Made by a program: the position numbers and the translations under genes | Notes under the pieces: model-generated | Told to the model about the DNA's origin: nothing | The model's input: only the letters and a program-made list of their open reading frames with translations | Databases searched by the model: none | Source: CAYOPZ01 sp964406005 | Lineage (GTDB): Bacteria; Bacteroidota; Bacteroidia; Bacteroidales; SM23-62 | Direction: 5' to 3' | Length of the DNA stretch: 48,472 bases | Assembly (NCBI GenBank): GCA_964406005.1 | Contig: CAYOPZ010000021.1 | Location: 1 to 48,472 of the forward strand | Shown here: piece by piece, positions 26,429 through 36,019 of the stretch | How positions within the stretch are numbered: the first letter of the stretch is position 1 | Layout of the letters: every line of letters begins with the position of its first letter

Positions 26429-28220
26429 GGAGATATTTTAATAAATAATCATATTCTTTCATCCTTGCCAGGACTTCTTCCTTTAAGTCATCAGGCCATT
26501 TGATCTTTTCCCGGCTTCTGTGAGGCTCATCATAAACAATTCCGGTACATGCCCTAAGATAATCAGAATGGGGTTTAAGTCCCAGGAAATTAATTATCCG
26601 TCGCAATTCATTTTCAGGATCAGCGATAAAGTCTTCATGATATATGTCGAGAATCTCAAGATCACCATTTTTTTTAAGTGCATGGTTAATCCTGACATTC
26701 CTGAAATAATTGTAGATCCTTCTTTCAAAGTCCACTCTTACCGGCTCATTCCGGCCATTAAGATGCCTTGTAACCATCGTTGAAATATTATCCAGGGGAT
26801 GCCGGATTACATGCAGGATTTTTAGTTCAATCCCGGTAATTTCCTTGAGGCGGTTGATGAGACCCGGGTCCCTTCCGATCCATAAAGTGCTCCTGTTCCC
26901 TTTTTTATCCCCTATTACGATCGGTTTACGGGTTCTGCCCTGAAACTGCCCGGGCACCTTATACGAGTAACCGGTCCACTGATTATCAAGCACCTTCGTA
27001 AATAAATATGAATTCTTGAATATACAATGATATACCTGGATGTCCTTAAAACCTTTTCTTATCATGTTCAGCACATCTGCCTCAATGCTGATCCGGGCAT
27101 CCGGGTGTGCATCCAGCATGGCTCCGAGTATACTGTGACCACTCCGTGCATAACCGATAAACATACAATAGGTCCTTATCCTGGTATAATGCTGCCGGGT
27201 CAGCTGTCCTGATATCCAATACGATTTTTGTTTCAGACTTTCAATGAAAAACCTTAGTCGCTTCTTCAGCATTTTCCTGGAAGTCTGATATACGATCCTG
27301 ATGAACAGTAACTTAATGTAATATCTCAAGTAATAAACCGGCACTTTGATAAATCGCAGGATCAAGCTTTTTCTCCGGCTGAACAGGGAATATCCTGCTT
27401 CCAGCATCTCGGATATCGTAATGGATTCTATCAGTCGAATTTCAGACAGCGGCAATTCATCCTGCCATTCAACCAACTTCCCGGTTATAGGCGGTTTAAC
27501 AATGTTTTTATGAATTTCCTTTTGTTCTGCCGGCATCCTGTCAATCAAATCCCCCTTTTCCGGAAGCATATCAAATTTTCCGATTCCGAGCTTCCTGAGA
27601 ATATTCATCACGGTAAGTTCAGGTTCAATTATAAGATCTTCATAGCGCATCACCAGGAATCCATGAATATGCCTGTATTTACTGCTTTCCCGGGCAAAAA
27701 TCTTCCAGAAAATAGCCGTAAAACCGGGATTGTCAGTCATTGGCTTACCCTTTCCGGGGATTTTTGTTTTTTTCTGGGAAAGGATTACCCCCCGGGGATC
27801 TCTTAACAGGGCAATGAATTGAAAAATAATATTATTGGCCTTTGTGGCAAGTATCAATGGTGCAAGCCGGATCAATCGTTCCGATTTAAAAAGGATTGCT
27901 CCGGCATCCGGTTTGTTGCGCTCCCGGTAACAGTTCAGTAGTGTACAGAATGCGTCAAGGTGGATTCTGTCGGTTGATATCCGGGCGATATCCAGTTCAT
28001 CCAGGTCCCAGTACCTGAATTTTTCATCCTGCAGTATGGCAATCTCCAATTTTCTTTGCAAATCCCAGTGGTCTTCAATTTCTTTGGAGGGATTTTCCAG
28101 CAGCATATTTACAAGAATGTCCGCTTCCGGACAAACACAGATTTGACTCGAACAGCTTAAAAGCTGCGACAAATATGTTGATCCGGAGCGGTTTACATAT
28201 GTAAGGAAAAGGATCCTCAT
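26415..28220 (-). CDS. Tandem (two-domain) sulfotransferase
   Basis: A 601-residue fusion of two PAPS-dependent sulfotransferase domains. Domain 1 (about 1-285) has the PAPS loop TYVNRSGSTYLSQ (7-19) and the 3'-phosphate site ALLRDPRGVILSQ (137-149). Domain 2 (about 350-601) has FIGYARSGHSILGAMLDAHP (354-373) and HVIRHPLDNISTM (470-482). A basic, hydrophobic linker (about 285-345) joins them and may bind the membrane. Single domains are usually 250-350 residues, so this is about twice the usual size. Each half may sulfate a different position of a surface glycan (inference). It overlaps both neighbours (4 and 14 bases). Confidence 0.88.
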   Translation of the reverse strand: MRILFLTYVNRSGSTYLSQLLSCSSQICVCPEADILVNMLLENPSKEIEDHWDLQRKLEIAILQDEKFRYWDLDELDIARISTDRIHLDAFCTLLNCYRERNKPDAGAILFKSERLIRLAPLILATKANNIIFQFIALLRDPRGVILSQKKTKIPGKGKPMTDNPGFTAIFWKIFARESSKYRHIHGFLVMRYEDLIIEPELTVMNILRKLGIGKFDMLPEKGDLIDRMPAEQKEIHKNIVKPPITGKLVEWQDELPLSEIRLIESITISEMLEAGYSLFSRRKSLILRFIKVPVYYLRYYIKLLFIRIVYQTSRKMLKKRLRFFIESLKQKSYWISGQLTRQHYTRIRTYCMFIGYARSGHSILGAMLDAHPDARISIEADVLNMIRKGFKDIQVYHCIFKNSYLFTKVLDNQWTGYSYKVPGQFQGRTRKPIVIGDKKGNRSTLWIGRDPGLINRLKEITGIELKILHVIRHPLDNISTMVTRHLNGRNEPVRVDFERRIYNYFRNVRINHALKKNGDLEILDIYHEDFIADPENELRRIINFLGLKPHSDYLRACTGIVYDEPHRSREKIKWPDDLKEEVLARMKEYDYLLKYLRDDR

Positions 28221-29338
28221 TCATTAATACTCAGATAATCCTGTACGATCTTGCGCAGACGCTCTTCAAATATATTCAATGTGAAATTCCCGAGAAAGAG
28301 TTCACGTCCGATACGCCCCATTTCTTCCCTCATTTTTTTATCATTTATAAGGAGTTCCAAGGATTCTGCGAACATCCGGATATCATCCGGTTTTAGCAGG
28401 AAACCATTGGTCTTATGCTTAATCATATCAGATATGGCCCCGATATCAGATGCAACAACAGGAAGTGCAAACTGCATGGCTTCCAGGATTACGAGCGGCA
28501 TACATTCCTGAGCGAAACCGGATGGAAAAAGGAAGATGTCCGCTTTCCGGTATTCTTCCCATTTCTCTTTTCCGTATTTGGCACCGGGCAAATAGACACG
28601 ATCAATAAGACCCGCCGATTTAAGTAAACGGTAAAACCTGATTTTATGTCTTTTACGCATAAAATCGCCCAATATACACAATTCAATATTTTTATACTTC
28701 TCTGCCAAAGGCTTAAAAATCCTTATTATATTATAAATCCCCTTGGCCGGGAAGAGATTGGAAACGAACAGTATCCTGATATTGTTATGATCACGGATCG
28801 GTTGAACAGATCTTATCAAAGGTACCGCATTGGGAAGACTAGACATTCTGGCATTCAACAGATCAAGGGGTCGAATCTCCTCATCCAGCATTGTCCGGGA
28901 AACATGTATGATCAATGAATCATTGAATATCTTAGATATCAATCGTATGTATACATATCGATGATGCCTCTTCCTGATTCCCCTGTTGTGCAGATGGTAA
29001 GCTTGCTTCACTTTCAACCTTTTTATCGCCAGTGCAAAGAAAAAATCACGTAAAAATCCTTTACCTACAGGCATGAACGAGATGTAAACAAGATCGGGTT
29101 GCAGCTCGAGTATTTTTCGTATCAAATCCTTTCTTAACCTGAAAAACATAAAGACCTTTCTGATATTAACCCTTCTCAAATTATCAAGACGATCGGAAAA
29201 CCTGATCTGGAGTAAATGTTTCTCAAAATCCCGGTTGACGAATATGCTTTTCCAGATGAATTCATTGATGGTCGATACCCCATGAACCGGTGGAGGGAGC
29301 TGCATAAAGTACAGTATCTTTATATTATGTTTCCCCAT
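28217..29338 (-). CDS. GT4-family glycosyltransferase
   Basis: GT-B glycosyltransferase of the GT4 (group 1) family, about 373 residues from the ATG at 29338. An ATG at 29350 adds four residues. N-terminal acceptor domain start ILYFMQLPPPVHGVSTIN; donor domain with RILFVSNLFPAKGIYNIIRIF and the nucleotide-sugar motif AQECMPLVILEAMQFALPVVASD (E-x7-E). It transfers a sugar from a nucleotide donor at the cytoplasmic face of the membrane. The start overlaps the upstream glycosyltransferase, and the stop overlaps the sulfotransferase start (ATGA). Donor and acceptor are unknown. Confidence 0.88.
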   Translation of the reverse strand: MGKHNIKILYFMQLPPPVHGVSTINEFIWKSIFVNRDFEKHLLQIRFSDRLDNLRRVNIRKVFMFFRLRKDLIRKILELQPDLVYISFMPVGKGFLRDFFFALAIKRLKVKQAYHLHNRGIRKRHHRYVYIRLISKIFNDSLIIHVSRTMLDEEIRPLDLLNARMSSLPNAVPLIRSVQPIRDHNNIRILFVSNLFPAKGIYNIIRIFKPLAEKYKNIELCILGDFMRKRHKIRFYRLLKSAGLIDRVYLPGAKYGKEKWEEYRKADIFLFPSGFAQECMPLVILEAMQFALPVVASDIGAISDMIKHKTNGFLLKPDDIRMFAESLELLINDKKMREEMGRIGRELFLGNFTLNIFEERLRKIVQDYLSINE

Positions 29339-30539
29339 ACAGGATTTCATTTATTTTTTGCCATGTGACAGGAAAGGATCCGGTCTGTTTTATTTTATCA
29401 ACAGCCTTTTTCCCCAAGTTCCTGCGCAGGTTTTCATCATTATAAAGTCTGACAATCCAGTTCTTCATTTCGCGGCTATTGCCGAAAAGGATGCCATTTT
29501 CTTTATGATGCAAAATATAATTGCTGATTCCCGGCAAATCTCTGAAAAGAACAGGGCAACCACAGGCCATTGCTTCCAACAGGGTATTCGGCAGCCCTTC
29601 CTGGTCTGAATTGAAAACCAGGAGGTCAGCCATATTGTAATAGTCCACCATCTTGTCTTTTGTACCTGCAAAAATAAGCTTGTCGCCCAGCAGCTTCTTC
29701 CCTTCTGTCATGATATGGATTGCCTGAATATGTTCATGGAATAAAAAATGATTTTTACCAAATTCATTTTCTCCAATGATAAAATATCGAAAGTCAAATG
29801 AAAGTGTTTCGAGCACCTTTATAATCTCTAAAAAACCTTTTCTCGGGATTACAAATCCTATGGAAAGGATAATAAAGTCTTTTACGTTTATCCCGTATTT
29901 TTGCTTTATAGCTTTTACTTCCTCTCTCTCAAAAGGATGGAAATGTTGAATATCAACACCCTGAGGGCAAATCAGAATATTGTTATCCACAGTTATCAAT
30001 TCCTTGAATCTTTCGAAAAATGCAGGAGTTATCGAATGGTATAAATCAATTTTTTCAAATAGCCTCGATTCAAAATATTTCAGTATCCTGTTCTTATTAG
30101 CCAAAAGAGATGGTATATCATCCACATCCAAAAGCAATGATTGAAAAATTACCTTTTTCCCGGTAATTTTACACAGGAGGATTAAAACCTGGTATGCAAT
30201 TGTCTTACCCCCATAAATTATTATAATATCGGACCTGATTACATACAGAATATAGTATGGCCCGATAAAACCAAGAGAAAGTATTTTTGTGAACAGATTC
30301 CTGTTATAGTAAGGTATTCGTATTATAGGAACATCATTAGTAGTTACTCCAGACCGATACTTTAGGTTGCGGTTGAAAGTCAGGATGGTGGCCTTGAGGT
30401 TTTCCTTGTTCAGGAAGCGTGCGAAGTGAAAGGCATTGATCCCGCTGCCGGAATAATCCGGGACCGTATAGGGCGTTACAAGTAAAATTCGTCCGGGATC
30501 GGCAGGGTTTTTCAAAGGGATTTGGTTATATTGAAGCAA
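29325..30539 (-). CDS. GT4-family glycosyltransferase
   Basis: A 404-residue GT-B glycosyltransferase. Start region RILLVTPYTVPDYSGSGINAFHFARFLN; donor domain LSIGFVIPRKGFLEIIKVLE and the E-x7-E motif QEGLPNTLLEAMACGCPVLFRDLPG. It opens the four-gene minus operon that ends with the hypothetical gene at 25838. Its A+T content looks clearly higher than that of the ribosomal or signalling genes, which would fit a horizontally acquired polysaccharide block. It lies head-to-head with the DUF1972 gene, with about 70 bases between them. Confidence 0.88.
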   Translation of the reverse strand: MLQYNQIPLKNPADPGRILLVTPYTVPDYSGSGINAFHFARFLNKENLKATILTFNRNLKYRSGVTTNDVPIIRIPYYNRNLFTKILSLGFIGPYYILYVIRSDIIIIYGGKTIAYQVLILLCKITGKKVIFQSLLLDVDDIPSLLANKNRILKYFESRLFEKIDLYHSITPAFFERFKELITVDNNILICPQGVDIQHFHPFEREEVKAIKQKYGINVKDFIILSIGFVIPRKGFLEIIKVLETLSFDFRYFIIGENEFGKNHFLFHEHIQAIHIMTEGKKLLGDKLIFAGTKDKMVDYYNMADLLVFNSDQEGLPNTLLEAMACGCPVLFRDLPGISNYILHHKENGILFGNSREMKNWIVRLYNDENLRRNLGKKAVDKIKQTGSFPVTWQKINEILYGET

Positions 30540-30610
30540 ACACAGCTTTTGACAAAATTAAACTTTTGCAGAGGATATTTGAAAAGGCTATAAAAGTAAA
30601 AACCCATCAT

Positions 30611-31717
30611 ATGAAAATCGCCATCACGGGAACCAGGGGCATACCCAACAGGTACGGGGGTTTTGAGCAATTCGCAGAATACCTTTCGTCCGGGCTGGCA
30701 AGGAAAGGCCATACTGTGTGGGTTTACAATCCCCGTTATCACGAGTACCGTGAAAAAACATTCGACCGTGTGAGTATTGTGCGAAAGTGGCTGCCGGAAA
30801 AACTACTGGGACCCGGTGCGAACTATATATATGATTTTCTGTGCCTGCGGGATGCCGTCAGGAAAAAGGCCGATATCGTCCTTGAGTGCGGCTATGCCAG
30901 TGCGTCTCCGTCCTATCCGCTGCTCAGTTTCCGCAGGACGAAGCTCGTCACCCACATGGACGGCATGGAATGGAAGCGATCGAAATGGAACAGCACGATT
31001 CAAAAATGGATACGAAAGGCAGAAAAAAAGGCAGTCCGGTATTCCGATGCACTGATCTGCGACCATCCCAATATCATTCGGTATTATGCGGAAAAATATA
31101 ATATCAAACCGGTTCTGATTTCGTATGGAGCCGAGATCCGGGAACTGCCGGATGAAAGAGCTCTCGATCCCCTGGGGCTGAAAGCCGGCAGCTACTTCTT
31201 TCTGGTTGCACGGCTGGAACAGGAAAACAATATTCAAATGATCATCGAGGGATTTCTTGCCGCCGAAGGAGAAATGCCCCTGGTAATTACGGGAGATTAC
31301 AGCCGTGGTAACGGGCAGAAGATACATGCCCGCTACTCGGGCAGGAAAAACATTGTTTTTCTCGGAAGTATTTTCGACCAGGACCTGCTGTTCAATCTCA
31401 GGCATTTCTCAAAAGCATTGTTTCACGGGCACTCGGTAGGGGGAACGAATCCTTCACTTCTGGAAGCCATGGCAGCGGGATCACCGGTCATAGCCCACGA
31501 TAATCCCTATAACCGCGAGGTGCTTGGCGATAACGGCTGTTTTTTCAATTCCGCAGAAGCCGTGCGCAGAATCCTTCTCGAACCTGTCGACCCGCAAGGG
31601 CAATTCCATAAGCACAGGGCAGGCAACATGGAAAAGATCAGGTCGGATTACCGTTGGGAAAAGGTCGTTGACCGGTACGAAGAGTTGTTCCGGGACCTTG
31701 CAGGCATGTCCGGGTGA
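30611..31717 (+). CDS. DUF1972 family glycosyltransferase (rhamnosyltransferase-like)
   Basis: A 368-residue enzyme from ATG 30611, chosen because MKIAITGTRGIPNRYGGFEQFAEYLS is the classic DUF1972 start; an ATG at 30566 adds 15 unconserved residues. The C-terminal half is a GT4-type donor domain with GGTNPSLLEAMAAGSPVIAHD. Members such as WchF-like enzymes add the second sugar, often rhamnose, to the undecaprenyl-linked first sugar of a repeat unit. This one is the only + strand gene in this part of the cluster. The last 70 bases overlap the end of the convergent deacetylase gene. Confidence 0.85.
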   Translation: MKIAITGTRGIPNRYGGFEQFAEYLSSGLARKGHTVWVYNPRYHEYREKTFDRVSIVRKWLPEKLLGPGANYIYDFLCLRDAVRKKADIVLECGYASASPSYPLLSFRRTKLVTHMDGMEWKRSKWNSTIQKWIRKAEKKAVRYSDALICDHPNIIRYYAEKYNIKPVLISYGAEIRELPDERALDPLGLKAGSYFFLVARLEQENNIQMIIEGFLAAEGEMPLVITGDYSRGNGQKIHARYSGRKNIVFLGSIFDQDLLFNLRHFSKALFHGHSVGGTNPSLLEAMAAGSPVIAHDNPYNREVLGDNGCFFNSAEAVRRILLEPVDPQGQFHKHRAGNMEKIRSDYRWEKVVDRYEELFRDLAGMSG

Positions 31718-32343
31718 TGATTTCTCAAATTGATGGGTAAGAACCGGTATTCCCCGCTGAATTTTTCAAGCAGGACCGGTAGTGTATAATGCAAATTTTC
31801 CCTGGCTTTTATTGAGTCGTGAAAGACCACTATGGAACCGGGTCTTACATTTTCCAGCACATTGGCAAGGCATTTTTCAGGACTGATGCCCCGGTCATAA
31901 TCCCGGCTCAGTACGTCCCACATCACTATGTGATAATTCTTCTGTAACTCACGTATCTGTGACTTTTTCAACCGGCCGTAGGGAGGACGGTAGAGCCTGC
32001 TCGGGATGACTCTGCCTGCCAGTTCAATGTCTTTCATGTATTCGGCATTACCGGTCTGCCAGCCTTTCAGGTGACTATATGTATGGTTTCCCACAGCATG
32101 CCCCTCATCCAGGATCTGCCTGTATATGTCAGGGAAACGTTCCACGTTCCGACCCAGGCAGAAAAAGGTGGCTTTTGCATTGTATTTTCTCAACTGTTCC
32201 AGTACCCAGGGGGTTACCTCCGGTGTGGGACCGTCGTCGAAAGTAAGAAAAAGGCAGTTTTTCTGCTCACTCCGGTGGGAAAAATGCCAGATCAGTTCCG
32301 GAAAGAGTTTCATAAGAAGTACCGGTGTCTTTGCGAAAAACAT
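31648..32343 (-). CDS. Polysaccharide deacetylase (NodB homology domain)
   Basis: A 231-residue NodB-family hydrolase that removes acetyl groups from amino sugars in a metal-dependent way. Motifs: TFDDGP (Asp36, Asp37), the zinc histidines in HTYSH (87-91), RPPYG and the late MWDVLSRDYD and IVVFHDS. The N-terminal segment (KTPVLLMKLFPELIWHF) could be a membrane anchor. It follows the DUF2723 gene by 9 bases and ends inside the convergent DUF1972 gene. Peptidoglycan or surface glycan may be the substrate; context favours the glycan. Confidence 0.88.
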   Translation of the reverse strand: MFFAKTPVLLMKLFPELIWHFSHRSEQKNCLFLTFDDGPTPEVTPWVLEQLRKYNAKATFFCLGRNVERFPDIYRQILDEGHAVGNHTYSHLKGWQTGNAEYMKDIELAGRVIPSRLYRPPYGRLKKSQIRELQKNYHIVMWDVLSRDYDRGISPEKCLANVLENVRPGSIVVFHDSIKARENLHYTLPVLLEKFSGEYRFLPINLRNHHPDMPARSRNNSSYRSTTFSQR

Positions 32344-32352
32344 GCGGCAAAA

Positions 32353-35300
32353 TTAAGGATTGGTTTGATATAATACCAAAAGCTCCTGAAATTTCTGTTC
32401 CTGCCTCTGGTACAGCTCATCCTGATGGTATTCGGATGTAAGCCTTGTCGTTTCCTGAATGATATGCATCCTCAGCTGTATTTCATATTCTGTATTCATA
32501 GCAAATAGCGGGCCAAGTGACAGAAAATATCTCACTTCCTCTTCGTTGCTGTCAGACATTTTCAGTAGAATTCCGTTTGCTTTTTCCGTATCCCCCAGCT
32601 TGTAATAAGCTTCAATGATGGGGATGGCAAAATACCCGTACGGCACCCTGTTGTGAGGCATGATCTCCATGCATTTATCCAGGGTTTCCCTGGCCCTTGC
32701 GGTATCTCCCTGAGAGATCAGTTCCTGTGCCAGGCGCCCGAAATTACTCCTGTAATTGGTCAGCATCCTCCGGTTGTTCTCATCCAGGTATACGGTTGAA
32801 TCCGTAACACCGCCCCAGCGGAATTTATGCACCATGTTTTCATACATCAGGTCGGCGTCAATGCTGCCTATCTCCCCCAAAACAGACGTATGCCTTATGG
32901 GTACGATCCTGTATGCCAGTCCCTGCAGCTGAAAATATTCCTGGAGATTGAGGTAAAGGTCGCTGGATACCGTAATTGCATAATAAACGGGACGCTCCCA
33001 GTCGTTATTGTCAAGCAGGTCCATCACCATCAGGCTGTTTTTCAAAATGTTATCCCGGTTCAGGGTCCAGTGAATTTCCGGTACAATAAGATGCGCCAGT
33101 TCCGGTCTGACGGTTCCGGTCTGAATGATACGGGAAGAATCTATGGGAATTTTAAACCTTTTTGCAGGGATATAATCGATCCGCCCTGCATAACTGCCCA
33201 GGGTTTTGGTCCGTGTATCCTCGCTCCTGATAAACTGCATTGCATCACCCAGGTCCACATAATCCGTTATCTGGTCAACGAGATAGACGATATCCCGTTT
33301 ACCTGTCCTGTACTGGTCCTTTGTCATACCGAAGGGAACCGGGTCGGAATCGTATGCTTTACGGGCAAGCTGCTCAATATACCAGTCGGCGCCGAGATAG
33401 CTCAGGTTTGCCACCCTGACATCCGTCCTGATCCCTTCCACTTCCTGTGCATACCACAGTGGAAAGGTATCATTGTCGCCATTGGTAAAAAGGATGGCCC
33501 CGGGCGCACACGAATTCAGGTAATTGTATGCAAAATCCCTTACGGTATAACGTCCTGAACGGTCATGGTCATCCCAGTTCTCACGCGCCATCAGTGCAGG
33601 CACTAAAACAAGGCATGCAAGTACGGCAACAATCGGAGGAATAATGCCCGGGATCTTCCTGCCCAGGAATCCGGAGACGGCAAGCACCCCCAGGCCTATC
33701 CATATGCTGAAGGCATAGAAGGATCCTGCATAGGCATAATCCCTTTCCCTGGGCTGAAGGGGATACTGGTTCAGGTATACAACGATGGCCAGTCCCGTCA
33801 TAACAAACAACAGGACAACCACCCAGAAGTCCCTCCTGTGATTCAGGTAGTGAAATAAGAAACCTGCCAGTCCCAGCAACAGGGGAAGCATGTAATACCT
33901 GTTGTGCGCAGGATTATCCCTCAGTGTTTCCGGAATATTTGCCTGGGGGCCGAGCCTGGCTTCGTCAATAAACCTTATCCCGCTCAGCCAGTTCCCTTTG
34001 AAAGCCTCGCCATGACCCTGTAGATCATTCTGCCTGCCTGCAAAATTCCACATAAAGTAGCGCAGGTACATATATCCTACCTGATACCTGAAAAAGAAGC
34101 GCAGGTTTTCACCAAAAGCAGGTCTTCGTATGACCTCAATTTCCCCGTTCCGGTTTGTAACATTCACAGGCCTGCCCCTGATCCTCCCCCATACCTTATA
34201 AGCATCTATATGTCTGGGATCAGAACTCCACATCCGGGGGAAAACGGTGATGAATTTTTCATCATAAACCAGTTTCTGGGGGTGATCCGTAACTATGTAT
34301 TTCCCGTCTATTTTGGAGTATATTTTACCGTTGTCAACTGTGCCTGTCAGGGGTGCATTGTAATACTGGCCCCTGACAAGCGGGCTCTGACCGTATTGTT
34401 CGCGGTTCAGATAGGACAACAGGGAAAAAACCGATTCCGGATCGTTCTGGTCCATGGGCGGTTCCGCCGATGAACGGATCAGTATTACGCCATACGAAAA
34501 ATAACCGATCACAAAAACCGAGAAAGCGACAATTATTGTGTTAAGCAATATTTTCCCGGTCCGGTGGCTATACAGGATCCCGTAAACGATCAATCCTGCC
34601 AGTACAATTATGTATATCAGGAGGCCCGTATTATAAGGCAGCCCGAATCCATTGACAAAAACGAGCTCAAATACCATGGCTACCTTTACTATCCCCGGGA
34701 TCAGGACAAAGAGCAGCAATGCCATTAACAGTACTGAGATCAGAAGGCTGGCAATAATCCCCTTTCTGTCGGGCTTGTATCTCCTGAAATAATAAACGAA
34801 AACGATCGCCGGAATGGCCAGCAGGTTCAGAAGGTGAACACCGATCGAAAGCCCCATGAGGTATGCAATCAAAACGATCCACCGGTTGGCTGTTTTTTCA
34901 TCCGCCACATTCTCCCATTTCAGAATGGCCCAGAAAACCAGTGCTGTGAACAGGCTCGATGTGGCATATACTTCGGCTTCCACGGCAGAAAACCATGCAG
35001 TATCCGATACCGTGTAAGCCAGGGCGCCTACCAGTCCCGCACCCAGAATGGAAAGGGTCTGGCTTAAAGACAGGGTGTCTTCATGCTTTAAAATCCTCGC
35101 GGCAAGGTGTGTGATGGTCCAGAAAAGAAAAGCTGCGGTAAAGGCACTTGCAAGGGCTGACATGATATTTATCCATTTAGCCACATGACCGGGATCGGAG
35201 GCAAAATGGCTGAAGAAGTTCGAGATAAGCATAAAAAACGGCGCTCCGGGCGGATGCCCCACCTCCAGCTTGTAGGCTGAGGCAATAAACTCCCCGCAGT

Positions 35301-35403
35301 CCCAGAAACTGGCCGTAGGCTCAATGGTCATAAGATATACAATGGAAGAAATTATGAAAACGATCCATCCCGTAAGGATGTTGGCCCTCCTGAAAGAGTT
35401 CAT
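32353..35403 (-). CDS. DUF2723 family membrane glycosyltransferase
   Basis: A 1016-residue protein from ATG 35403 (35439 adds 12 residues). About eleven membrane helices in the N-terminal two thirds follow the DUF2723 plan, with the signature IEPTASFWDCGEFIASAYKLEVGHPPGAP (residues about 28-56) on the first outside loop; Asp35 and Glu38 resemble the catalytic acids of GT-C enzymes. The C-terminal third is soluble, with TPR-like helices (AQELISQGDTARARETLDKCMEI). The human DUF2723 protein TMEM260 is a protein O-mannosyltransferase, so lipid-linked sugar transfer outside the cytoplasmic membrane is likely. Acceptor unknown. Confidence 0.88.
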   Translation of the reverse strand: MNSFRRANILTGWIVFIISSIVYLMTIEPTASFWDCGEFIASAYKLEVGHPPGAPFFMLISNFFSHFASDPGHVAKWINIMSALASAFTAAFLFWTITHLAARILKHEDTLSLSQTLSILGAGLVGALAYTVSDTAWFSAVEAEVYATSSLFTALVFWAILKWENVADEKTANRWIVLIAYLMGLSIGVHLLNLLAIPAIVFVYYFRRYKPDRKGIIASLLISVLLMALLLFVLIPGIVKVAMVFELVFVNGFGLPYNTGLLIYIIVLAGLIVYGILYSHRTGKILLNTIIVAFSVFVIGYFSYGVILIRSSAEPPMDQNDPESVFSLLSYLNREQYGQSPLVRGQYYNAPLTGTVDNGKIYSKIDGKYIVTDHPQKLVYDEKFITVFPRMWSSDPRHIDAYKVWGRIRGRPVNVTNRNGEIEVIRRPAFGENLRFFFRYQVGYMYLRYFMWNFAGRQNDLQGHGEAFKGNWLSGIRFIDEARLGPQANIPETLRDNPAHNRYYMLPLLLGLAGFLFHYLNHRRDFWVVVLLFVMTGLAIVVYLNQYPLQPRERDYAYAGSFYAFSIWIGLGVLAVSGFLGRKIPGIIPPIVAVLACLVLVPALMARENWDDHDRSGRYTVRDFAYNYLNSCAPGAILFTNGDNDTFPLWYAQEVEGIRTDVRVANLSYLGADWYIEQLARKAYDSDPVPFGMTKDQYRTGKRDIVYLVDQITDYVDLGDAMQFIRSEDTRTKTLGSYAGRIDYIPAKRFKIPIDSSRIIQTGTVRPELAHLIVPEIHWTLNRDNILKNSLMVMDLLDNNDWERPVYYAITVSSDLYLNLQEYFQLQGLAYRIVPIRHTSVLGEIGSIDADLMYENMVHKFRWGGVTDSTVYLDENNRRMLTNYRSNFGRLAQELISQGDTARARETLDKCMEIMPHNRVPYGYFAIPIIEAYYKLGDTEKANGILLKMSDSNEEEVRYFLSLGPLFAMNTEYEIQLRMHIIQETTRLTSEYHQDELYQRQEQKFQELLVLYQTNP

Positions 35404-35500
35404 ATACAATTGTTTCGAGGAATCAGTAAGTTTTGACAAATAAAGGGAATTTTACCGATAAATGTCCCTGTTTTAAGATTTTTTAACGACATCCGGGAAT

Positions 35501-36019
35501 TCAGGAAGGATCTATCGTATATCTCCAGGGCTGGTTTTTCCAGTATTCTCCCGCATAGTCAACCCCTATCCTCGGGAAGCTTTTAACACGGATTTGTTTT
35601 TCACTGTTTTCAATCCAGATCCTGCCCGACCGGCACAGGTCTTCACCATAAAAATCCCGGCCTATCAGAAGATGTCTTGTGATCCGGCCGGGGCCACTGA
35701 CATCGGCCAGTCCGCGTATCAGGACCGCCTGGGGCATATCTTCGTGCGCCGTTACAATATTCAGCATCCAGTACATGCCGTAAATCAGGTATATATAAAG
35801 AAAACCACCCCGTTGGAACATAATGTCTGTGCGGGCGGTCCTGCCTTTGCTTGCATGGCAGGCAAGATCCTCAGTGCCCCGGTACGCTTCCACTTCGGTA
35901 ATCACGCTCCGGAATATTGTACCGTTTTCAAATCTCCTGACCAGAATCTTCCCCAGCAGGGAGGGAGCCACTTCAAGCACATCTCGCCTGTAAAAGTCTT
36001 TCCCCAGCCTGCTGCTCAT
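35501..36019 (-). CDS. DNA-3-methyladenine glycosylase (AAG/MPG type)
   Basis: A 172-residue base-excision enzyme of the mammalian-type AAG family, which removes alkylated purines from DNA. The start at 36019 (MSSRLGKDFYRRDVLEVAPSLLGK) makes an ATGA overlap with the O-antigen ligase gene. The active-site segment ITEVEAYRGTEDLACHASKG holds the catalytic Glu (in EVEAY), and MFQRGGFLYIYLIYGMYWMLNIV forms the wall that binds the base. It is a little shorter than the usual 190-200 residues at the C-terminus. Its coupling to a polysaccharide gene is odd and probably not functional. Confidence 0.92.
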   Translation of the reverse strand: MSSRLGKDFYRRDVLEVAPSLLGKILVRRFENGTIFRSVITEVEAYRGTEDLACHASKGRTARTDIMFQRGGFLYIYLIYGMYWMLNIVTAHEDMPQAVLIRGLADVSGPGRITRHLLIGRDFYGEDLCRSGRIWIENSEKQIRVKSFPRIGVDYAGEYWKNQPWRYTIDPS

